DNA of 64,000 nucleotides from Macrocystis pyrifera (lineage: Eukaryota; Sar; Phaeophyceae; Laminariales; Laminariaceae): assembly GCA_031763025.1 (NCBI GenBank), contig JASSKH010000028.1, positions 10,369,359-10,433,358 on the forward strand. Reading direction: 5' to 3'. This document shows positions 1 through 9,900 of the stretch, piece by piece; position 1 is the first letter of the stretch; each line of letters starts with the position of its first letter. The notes beneath the pieces are model-generated. The model made no database searches and was not told the DNA's origin. It saw only the letters and a list, made by a program, of their open reading frames with translations. The position numbers were made by a program, and so were the translations under genes.

Positions 1-697
1 TCGATTACTTGCCGGACCTTTCCAGCGGTTCTTTGTTTTCTCCATTTTTTTGCACTTTCAGTTCTTCTTTTTTTCCTTTATTCTTCTTTCGTTTTGGGTG
101 CGTGTGCGTGTACTCAGAGCACGGCGCCGCGGGCGAGCCCGGCGCCGTCGCGGGTGTCAGCGGGTGCTGGCCGGTAGAGGGGGGTTGCAAGGAGCGCGGT
201 CGCCGTTTTCGTGGCTAGGAGTCGCGTGTGCCTTGAGACACGAGGGAAGCATCAATGGGCTCTGTCTGGCCTCCTGGTGTGGCTCCGGTTGTACTGTGTA
301 CGAGTGTATAAGGGTCGTTTTGATATGCCAACTAAACTGAAAGCGGTGCTTATTTTTGCGACCAAGCTGAAGTTCACAGAGAGAGCTACGCAGTCTGAAC
401 ACCAACATTTTCGAGCTGGCGAACGAGGGCCACGGTGAGCACCGGGCTTCACGCGAGGCGAGCGGGCGACGGGGCTCACTGTGGCAGTGAGGGAGGAAAG
501 CTTTACCCGGACCGAATCGGTGGCGAGGTGGTCGCGAGCGGGGCGGGCGGCGTACGAGGCGGAGAGAGAAGCTTTGCTGTTCGATTTTTTCCTTTTTTTC
601 TTTTTGACCTGTGTAAGGTGTTCCAATCAGGCAAGAAATTATTACACGAGAGGGGACGGGGATTTTTTTTTCTTTCCGTTTTTTTCGGTTTCATTTT

Positions 698-1201
698 CAT
701 TGTTTTTGCGGTGCTGCTTTGCCGTGCTGTGCTTTCTCTTTCGTACATACGAGTACAGATATACAGCATATCAAAAGAAGAAAAGAAGTACCTTACCTAA
801 GGTAAGTAAATACGTACGGCATGCGGCGTTCGAGTTGTTTTCCTGGATGGAGCATGGAGCTGTCGGCAAATTGCAAGTCGCCTGTTCGCACCTAATTGTT
901 TGGACCGTCTGTTCCGTTCCATTCTTCTGAGCGAGCGTAGCGGGCGGAACATTTTCGTTGTTTTTGAGGTGCTGCTGTGCCGTGCTGTGCTTTCTCTTTC
1001 GTACATACAGCATACTATAAAGAAGAAAATTCGTACTCTACCTGGGTTATGTAGGTACGTACGGCATGCGGCGTTCGCGGGTTGGTTTTCAGGATGGAGC
1101 ATGGAGAGCTCTTGGCATTTGCCAATCGCCTGTTTGCACCTAATGGTTTGGACCATCTGTTCCGTTCCATTCTTCTTCCTCGTGGGCGAGCGTCGCGGGC
1201 G
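698..1201 (+). repeat. Tandem direct duplication of about 250 bp
   Basis: Two head-to-tail copies, about 698-946 and 955-1201. Shared blocks include a pyrimidine-rich stretch around 711-755 and 969-1010, the segment with GGCATGCGGCGTTCG (about 818 and 1065), and the end block with GTTCCGTTCCATTCTTCT. The copies differ by substitutions and small indels, so the duplication is not very recent. No coding potential is seen. Confidence 0.8.
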
Positions 1202-1263
1202 AAACCGCCCGCGACGCGAAGCGCTTGTATATAAATATATTTAACACTTACTTGTACAACAAC

Positions 1264-1372
1264 TATTACGGGGGGCCATAGTTAATAGGACCTATGGTAT
1301 ACATAAAAACCTATATATTTACCTATTTTTACTAACAATATTTGGTCCTATTTACTATGGTCCCCCGTAATA
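1264..1372. mobile_element. 109-bp TA-flanked MITE, copy 1
   Basis: It begins TATTACGGGGG and ends CCCCCGTAATA, with inverted ends of about 20 bp (ACCATAGT-type continuation) around an AT-rich core. The outer TA on both sides fits a TA target duplication, as in Tc1/mariner-type MITEs. The same element recurs at 7395-7503, 9341-9450 and 16935-17043. No coding capacity. Confidence 0.85.
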
Positions 1373-1790
1373 CTGCTATTACTCATGTTTCACCACTTCT
1401 GCTAATAGTACTACTGGAAATATTATTGTCAGACGAATAGGAGAGCAGTTGCGCTGACCGATCGACCAACCTTAGCGGCGGCGACAACGGTTTTTGCTGT
1501 GTAGTGGAGGCATGTGCAGGCTGCGATGATGATGTTTTTGCTTCTTTTTCTTTTTGTCGGGGAAGGGGAGGGCGGGGGGGGGGGGGGGTCTTGTGGCGTT
1601 ACCGCTGCGCTATATTTTTGGTTCTATTATTTTTGCGACGTATGTAGATGCGCACACGCGGACGTGTCAACTTATACCAGTATGTATACAGGATATAAAG
1701 TATACTTCGCAGTGTTTGGTTTGTAAGTCTTCCCCCCGTCCCGTCTCCGCCTTTTGGCCTCTTCCTTCCCCCCCCCCCCCCCCCCCCTCA

Positions 1791-2036
1791 TTGAAGCTGT
1801 CATCCGTGTGCAAGTCCGCCTCACAAAGTGGTTCTTAGTAGGATGCAGTTCATCGTTCATGCGACTCGCCGAACACCTCACGTTTCGCTTCGCGCTTGGC
1901 GCAAGCAATATCTGCCTGGTCGGTGAAAACCCGACGTGCTAAAATCCCGCATTGTAGGGGCGCGAGGGTCTATTGTCATAATACGAACACGACTACGGCC
2001 ATGCATGAATGTCGAGTACACCCCCCCCCCCCCCCT
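1791..2036 (+). mobile_element. SINE-like element (family A), C-tailed
   Basis: A copy of a dispersed family with conserved blocks GCTGTCATCC, GGATGCAG, GCGCTTGG.GCAAGCAA, CTGCCTGGTCGGTGAAAA, GAGGGTCTATGGTCATA and CGGCCATGCATGA, ending GAGTAC followed by a C-run (about 2023-2036). A C-run also precedes it (about 1769-1787). It lies directly upstream of the first recognised exon of the large gene. Confidence 0.8.
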
Positions 2037-2078
2037 GCTGCCCCTACCCCTCGTGTGTTATTTGTGTGCACACAACAG

Positions 2079-2304
2079 GTGCCGGGATACCACAACAAGA
2101 AGATCTTGCGACCGATTCACTTGCGCCTCGTCGACGACAGGCTGAAGCGAGGGGGGTACCTCAACGAGTTCGCCTTTGTGAGTCGACGCTCTCTGAAAGA
2201 AATTTCACACGTCGTTGCTACGTAATAGGAAGTATTGTTATTATTATTCCGACCCTGGCTTCCACATTATTATGATTGTTATTATGATTATTGTTATTAT
2301 GATG

Positions 2305-2399
<95 letters not shown>

Positions 2400-3023
2400 G
2401 TTAATATATTTTGGTGTGTACTAGATGATTGACGACGGGATTATTATAGTATATCTGCCCACCGGAGGGAGGTCTGATTAGGGTGTGCTTTGGGTTGCGT
2501 GCGATCGTCGGCTGCCGCTGTGCTTCTTTTTTAAAATATTAAATAATGCGATGTGCTGGTACTTGTAAGAGCATTTCTAGGGGCCCTAGGAATCAGAAAC
2601 CACGATCGACCCAATACCTCAATGCCCCTCATGTTTACGATACCTTAGTTGGTTCGGATTGGTTCTAAGTGCTATGTTCGGAAATATAAGGACCTTCTAG
2701 GCATTCCTATGCATGTCCAAAAGTCCCTTACATTTTCGGACAGGGCGGTAATTGGCTTTTGGCTCTTTTGTCTCTTCCGCCTCTTGGTTTCTCTGCTTTC
2801 CCTGCGTGTCGCGAACATGTATATCAAATACAAAAAAAAAAAAAACGAACCTTTGATCGATTTTCTTTTTTTAATACCAGGCGAGCGACGTACGTCTGGC
2901 GTGGTCGAACGCAAAGCTGTTCAACCGCGAGGGGTCGGAGCTGTGGGCGGCGGCCGACCGGCTTTCGAACGAGTTTGAGGCGCTCTTCTGCGAGTGGGTC
3001 ATCAACCCGCCCGACGGTTTCGG
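2079..3023 (+). CDS. Bromodomain 1 (two exons)
   Basis: Exons 2079-2177 and 2881-3023. The first reads a V-P-G-Y start and a modified 'PIHL' in place of the usual PMDL, then a Y-x-N-x-F helix; it ends at a GTGAGT donor. The second continues with D-V-R-L-A-W-S-N-A-K-L-F-N, the conserved acetyl-lysine-pocket asparagine helix, and then a long C-terminal helix with ADRLSNEFEALF. The junction is phase 0 on both sides. The ZA-loop start must be in an exon upstream of 2079 that I could not find. The intron between them holds a long ATT microsatellite. Confidence 0.85.
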
Positions 3024-3040
3024 GTGCGTGTTGTTTGTGG

Positions 3041-3072
<32 letters not shown>

Positions 3073-6000
3073 GGTGGTAGTGGTGATAGAGGTGTTGGTG
3101 TTGGTGTTGTTGTTGGTGTTGGTGTTGGAGGTGATGTTGGGGTTGGTGTTGATGTTGGTGGTGTTGGTGTTGGTGGTGCTGTGTTGTTGTGGTAGTGGTA
3201 GCGGTAGCCATGGTTGTGGTTGCGTTGGTGCTGGTGGTGCTGGCGTTAATGTTAGTGGTGTGGGTGATGTAGGTATTGTTTGTGCAGCTGTTTTATTCAA
3301 CGTGCAGCAGGGTTAATATTGTCACGTGGTCCTGAGGTAGCCCCCCCCCCCCCCCCCCCCCGCGCACGCCTGGCTTGCTTGCACTTGTGATACATGGCAT
3401 TGCAGGAGGGGAACGCAGGGAGACGCGCCAGCGGAGGGTCCGTGGGACGAGTGGCAGGAGCTGAAGTACTTTGAACCGTTCAGCGTGTGCAAGGGCTGTG
3501 CTAAGGTGAGCGGTGGGGGTGAGGGTCGGGGGTAGTGTTTTCGGTTGCGGTTGTTGTTGTTGGTGGTGGTGATGCTGGTGTTATTCGTATTGATGCTGTT
3601 GGTGTTGATGTTGCTGCTGCTGTTGTTCTTTCGTTTTTTGTTGTTGAATTCAGTTGTTCGTAAATGTTGTTGGTTTGTTGGTGATGTTGGTGTTCTTGTC
3701 GGTGTTGTTTGCAGTGAAGTAGTTTTTGCTATGCTAGTTGGTTGATGTTGGTGATGTTTTCACGTCATTCCATTATACCAGGTAGTAGGTTTCGTCAGTA
3801 CGCATCCGATCGTCTAACGCGGTGTAACCCCGCGTTCCGCCGCACGCATTCTGCGGCCCCAGACAAACTCCGATGACCTCAAACGCTTGCGTAATATTTA
3901 GCACGAAATGTGTCACGAACAGTTTTTGCATTGTTTGATTTGCAAGTTCGAACTCTGTTTTGCTTCTTCTAGTTTTTTCTGACGCGAAAAGATACTTCCG
4001 AACATTTTTTTTTTTTTTCCTCCCCGGTTTTCCTTTTTTCTGTCGTGTTACCTGGCATCGTATCCTATCGTCACACACAGGCTTCTAAAAATAGGGACAG
4101 GAAGAAGCACCCAGTCGCGGCCGGGGGGGACGGCGGCGGGGAAGGAAGAGGGATGGACGAGCCGGCGCTGGCGCGGAAGGGCGTGCCGCCCGAGCTGGTG
4201 TGCTCGTCTTGCGAAGACGAGTGGCACGCGGTTTGCCTCGGGCGGCGGCGGCGGCGGCGGCGACAACGGCATCCTTGGAAGGCCGGCCGTTTTTGTGTCC
4301 CAGGTGAAAGCATCCAGGAAATCGTAATGAATGAAAATCATCGTAGTGAAACATAGTTAAAGGTGTCCATGCCATGCCGTGGAAACCGTGCCGACGAGAG
4401 AAAATAGTAGTGGAAATAGTAATGAAACATATCAAAGTAATGCCGTATCATGCAGTGGAAAACCTGCCGGTGGCGGCGGCGGCGGCGGCGGCGGCAGCGG
4501 TGGCGGCGACAACGGCGTCCTTGGAGAGCCGGCCGCTTTTTGTGCCCCCAGATGAAAGAAAGCATGCAGAATGTTCTGAAAAGTGTTGCGAAAAGTAATA
4601 GCGAAACTGATGATATTAATGCCATGTCATGCCGTAGAAACCCTGCCGGCGGCGGTGGCGGCGACAACGGCGTCCTTGAAGGGCCGGCCATTTTTGTGCC
4701 CCAGATAGAAAAACAGCTGAAAATAGCCATGAAAATAATCGTAGTGAAACATACCAGGTATTCAAGTATCCCAGGCCACGCCGTGGAGACCGTGCCGACG
4801 GCGGGAAATAGTGGTGAATGTATTATTAAAAGTGCAACATATCAAGGTGATGCCATACCATGTATGCCTTGGAAACCCTGCCGGTTTTCTTTTTTTGATG
4901 TTGATGTTGGTCTTGGTGGTGATGGTGGCTGTGTTGGTGTTGTTGGCTCGGATGGTGGTGATGGTGTTGATGTTGGTTCTATTTTGTTGTGCTATACTGG
5001 TTTTTATTTTTGATCGTGGTGTCGGCGGCGTTCGGTGCTGGTATTGACAGTGTTTTACGTAGTTCGGTCCTCGTGTTTGATGCTGTTCGTGGAGGTGTTG
5101 GTGTTGCTGGTGTTGGTATTGGTACTGAGGCTTTGTTGTTGGATTTGGTGGCGGTTAGTGTTATTGTAGAGGTCATTGTTGTTTGGGTTGATGTTGTTGT
5201 TGCAACTATTGTCTCCGGTGCTACTGTTGCCGTTGATATTCACGGATGTTTACTGTTGATACCACCGTTCGTGCTGCCGTTGGTGTTGCCGTTGATGTTT
5301 TTACCGTTGATGTTGCCGTTGGTGTTGCTGTTGATGGTTTCGTGCAGAACCAGTACGGGGTGGGGGGCAATAACAAAACCGTTATGTTTGAGTGGCTGTT
5401 GCAGGAGACAGCAATCGACGACGGTACATTGGTGTCCAAGTACAGCAACGCGCGAGGTTCAAAGCGAGGTTCAATCAGCCACGCTTTCAACAATTTGGAG
5501 AGCGTATCGTACCGCCGTCAACCTGCTGCGGTCCACCAGCACGCCCCCCCGGCCGCCCCCTCCCTTTCTTGGTCCGCTTTGTCGCGATGTTTTTAATATT
5601 GTTCTACTCGGACGCATAGTCTCTTCAGATTTTGAGTTGTTTACCCTTTCCTTTTCTTCCTTTGTACTCTACATTCGTTGCCTGCCAAAGGTGCACGGCG
5701 TGGGCCAACGCGGGCGGGGTAGGTGGGGGCTGGCGAGGAATGGTGGCAGCCTACTCGTCGCCGCCGGGAGGCGTGGGGGAGGGGACGCAAGGCACCCAGG
5801 GCGAAGAAGGAGGCGGTCGGTCGCACCCGCAGTTTCAGCCTCACTCCAGCCTGCCGGCAGGGTTTCAGCTTAGAGGTGAGGCGTGGTTGGTTCGGGGAGG
5901 GGGGGGGGGGGGGGGCTGATCACACCCGCGGTTTCAGTAGCACTTCAGCCTCCGGGGAGGGTTTCGGGCAGGGTTTCAGCTTAGAGGTGAGACGTGGTTG

Positions 6001-6855
6001 AATAGCGGGCGGTGGGTGAGGCACGTCGGGTATCGTGAAAGAGAGGTCTGACAATCGCACACGCAGTTTCAGCCGGATTTTATCCTTCCAGCGCGTTTCA
6101 TGTTTGGTGGTGAATCGTGGTTGGGGAGGGGGGACGGGGGAGATCGTGGGTCTGTCTAAAGACCCCAGCCACGACCAAACGCCCGTTTGTTCGTGTAAAG
6201 CACAGAAACACGCCACGTTTTTGAAACACGGGGTCGGGGTAAAAGGAGGACGAGGGTCGTCGATATACTTCCCGGCCAGGTTGCCGTCACCTACTTGCAA
6301 GTTTACTTGTGTTCTTAAAATCAACAAAACCTAATACCTGGTAGAAAACATTCGGGTTTTTTTTCACTCTCCATTTAATTTACAATTACCACTCGGGATT
6401 CCTCCTACCCCCCACCCCTCTAACACACCCTGCCCCCCCACCCCCCAAAGGCGACGTAATGAGAGCCCAAATGTTGAAGGTCTCTATTAGGCGTAGAAAC
6501 GGTGCTCCATCTCGAAAGGGATGCATGGTCAACGGTGAAATGGCTAAGGCAAGCAACAAATGAGTACGCGCCCCCCCCCCATGAAAACCCAACGTGCTCC
6601 GTCCCGGCGTTGTACGGATTCGAGGGTCTATGGTCATGCGATTACGGCCATGCATGACATGAGAGTACCCCACACACACCCGTGCGACTACAGCCATGCA
6701 TGACATGAGTACCCCCCCCCCCCCCCCCCCCCCCCCTGTGCGCTTGGTGCAAGCAATGTCTGCCTGGTCGGTGAAAACCCGACGTGCTCCGTCCCGGCAT
6801 TGTAGGGATGCGAGGGTCTATGGTCATACGACTACGGCCATGCATGATAATGAGT

Positions 6856-6901
<46 letters not shown>

Positions 6902-9900
6902 TTTGTGGTTTTGGACAGACGACCCACCGGCGGTGGCGGCGGCGACGTTGTCGGCTTCTGCTGCTGCAGAATCGGAGGATGCGGCGGCGACGGTGGCAGC
7001 GGTGGCGGCCACGGCATCCCCGCGGCAGGTTTTCCTAACACCCACGGGGGCGGTGGTTGTTGGGTTTCCTACGGCGCAGGCGTACGCGAAGGTCTACCAG
7101 GGGAGAGTCACGGCCGACCAGAAGGTTCGCTCAGTTAGTTTTGTTGCTACAGTGGTGTATATAATGCTGGTTGAGTAGTTCCGGCTTCCCGCTATAGTAT
7201 AGTTAGTGCCTGTGATTTCGCTTGGCACAGATGGGATTCACCAGTGCGGTACTAGTTGGTGTGCGGCGTAATTAGTGCCGTTTGGTTGCCGCTACGAGAA
7301 TAGTGCCGGTATTTTGTTGGCTCGCGCCTACCGGCACTATAGAGAGACCACGACCAGGTACTGTATAATACTGGTAATGGACTTCTCCTCGTACTATTAC
7401 GGGGGTTCATAGTAAATAGGACCTACGGTACACAGTAAAATCTATTTATTTGCCTATTTTTGCTAGCAATATTTGGTCCTATTCACTGTGGTCCCCCGTA
7501 ATATTAAACTACGTGAGTGATGCTGCTCCAGTTCCGAGTAGCAATTTTTTGAAGCCCCGAAACGTGGGGGGTGCAGTTGTATCCTACTCTAATCCCGATC
7601 GATTTGACATCGAGACGTGGGGCGCATGCACGTATATCCTATTTATATTTCCAGGTATTTTGTGTCCCCAAACTCGTGAGTGCAGCTCTATCCTGCTCTC
7701 ATAACTCCGAGTGGCTTGTTTGTCCCATGAAACACGGGTACACCTCTATCTCACTCTAGTTCCAAGTATGTAGGCTGTCCCCTGTCCCCGAAACGTGGAC
7801 GCACCTATATTACTCTATTTTCACGTATGTAGGCTGTTCCCTTTCCCCGAAACGTGGGTGCAGTTCTATCCCACTCTATTTTCAAGTACATAGGTTGTCC
7901 CCTGTCCCCGAAACGTGGGTGCTACCCAACTCTCATACCAATTGTGTAGGCTGTCCCGTCCCTGACCTGAAACTTGGGTGCAAATTCTATCCCACTCTAA
8001 TTCCATGTCGTTTGTCCCCGAAACGTGGGTTGCAGTATTGTCATATCCTACTCTGACCTCCAATCCTACTCTAATTCCGAGTAACTTGATCCGCAGAACG
8101 TCGGTACAGCTCTATCCTACTTTGCCTCGGTGACACAAGACTCGAGTTGTCGGCCAGGCTTTCTCTAGGTCCCAACATCGATGACTGAGGTCCAGCACAC
8201 TCGTGACCGAACCTCAAAAGCACTAAACCACAAATCACAACACATGGGTACGGTCGTGACAAGGGAGTGGATTTATCACGTTGTAGTATTATTCATGAAA
8301 CTAGAAAACAACGGCTGTGAGGTCGACGATTCCGTCGCTCAACTTTTGTGCACTGCTGTGGATTTAATTTTCAGTAGCATTGTTGTACATATGTACTGTG
8401 TGCTGCTGTCTACTGTCTGCACCTTTGATCTGACATGCACGCACGTTTCGCGAAGACAAATACAAAAACAACCCCCCGTCCTTTTCCGCCGTAGTCTCGT
8501 CCCCCCCCCCCCCCCCCCCCGTCCCATACGACTACGGCCATGCATGATAATGAGTACACCCCCCCCCTCCCGACTGAAAACATGACGTGCTCCGTCCTGG
8601 CATTGTAGGGGTGCGAGGGTCTATGGTTATACGATTACGGCATGCATGATATCGAGTACCCCCCCCCGCCCCCGCCCCCCCCTGACTCGCAAAACACCTC
8701 ACGGCGCTTCGCGCTTGGTGCAAGCAATGTCTGCCTGGTCGGTGAAAATCCGACGTGCTCCGTCACGGTTTTGTAGGGATGCGATTGACTATGGTCATAC
8801 GACTACTACGGCCATGCACGATATCGAGTACACCCCCCCCCCCCCCTCCCCCCCCCTCCGCCTTGGTCTCCGTCTCCCCCTCTGGGTGTACACAGACGAA
8901 GGCGGGTGCACGCAAACGCGATGTTTTCTTCACCGTTCCTGGGCAGAGTGGGGAGGACAGTGCCTACTATCTCGCCGTCGCCGGCTTTGACAGGCGAGCG
9001 AGCTAGAGATGGTAGTCGGTGTTGGTGTTGGTGGTGTTGGTGTTGGTGTTGGTGTTGGTGTTGGTGGTGTTGGTGTTGGTGTTGGTGTTGTGTTGGTGGT
9101 GTTGTTGGTGTTGGTGGTCGTGTTGGTGTTGGTGTTGGTGACGTTGGTGTTGGTGTTTGGTGGTCGTGTTGATATCGCTGGTATTCATCGTACTGGTGTT
9201 GGTGATCGTCCGTGGTGGTGGCGGGTGGTGGAGTTTGTGGGTGGTGTTGGTGTTGGTGGTGTTGTGGCGAAGCTGATGATGTTGGTGTTGGTGGCGACGA
9301 TGATGGTGTTGACGGTGTTGGAGTCAATGCGTGGTGTTGAATATTACGGGGGGCCGTATTAAATAGGACCTGCTGCACACACAAAAGCCTATATATTTTG
9401 CTATTTTTACTAACAATATTTGGTCCCGTTTCCTATGGTCCCCCGTAATAGTGCTTGTGGCGTTGTGTTGCATTATTGGTGTTTTATGACGGTGGTGTTG
9501 TTGGTAGTGTGCCGACTTTGTCTTAAGTACGATGACGTCAGCCATCTATACTTGGTACATATTTATGTCGCTGTTTCTCGTTGGCACGCCGTGGCCTCTC
9601 CGTTCCAGTGTGCCGACTTTGTCTTAAGTACGATGACGTCAGCCATCTATACTTGGTACATATTTATGTCGCTGTTTCTCGTTGGCACGCCGTGGCCTCT
9701 CCGTTCCTCGCCCCTCGCAATGTTTCTCTCTCACGCGCGCGTAGCATATCGGCTTTTTTGTGCCGTACGAAGCGTAGCGCTTCGTTCTGTCTCGGTGTCG
9801 TATACGGAGTGTAAAACAAGCGAAGCCACGCGAAGCGACTAGTTGCGTTCGGAGAGCGCGGTGCCGCATGACTACGGTACACAGCTTGTGCCCATTGGCT

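Larger units (their letters stand above)
1..2078. other. Left flank, no gene model
   Basis: No exon could be supported here. The first recognised exon at 2079 starts in the middle of a bromodomain, so the N-terminal exons of the large plus-strand gene should lie here or left of the window. A weak exon-like piece sits at about 394-434 (open frame ending in a GTGAGC donor), but its phase does not match the exon at 2079. The stretch holds a tandem duplication (698-1201), a MITE (1264-1372), C-runs near 1769-1787 and a SINE-like copy (1791-2036). Confidence 0.6.

Noticed and set aside
2215-2432. Poly-Ile and poly-Tyr ORFs
   Set aside because: Produced by the ATT microsatellite in a bromodomain intron.
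5348-5456. Open segment N-Q-Y-G...F-E-W-L-L-Q-E as an exon of the chromatin gene
   Set aside because: It has an acceptor-like CAG and a GTTCAA donor, but including it breaks the PHD finger; joining 4303 to 5691 instead gives the C-P-R-C pair. It may be a relic of another sequence.
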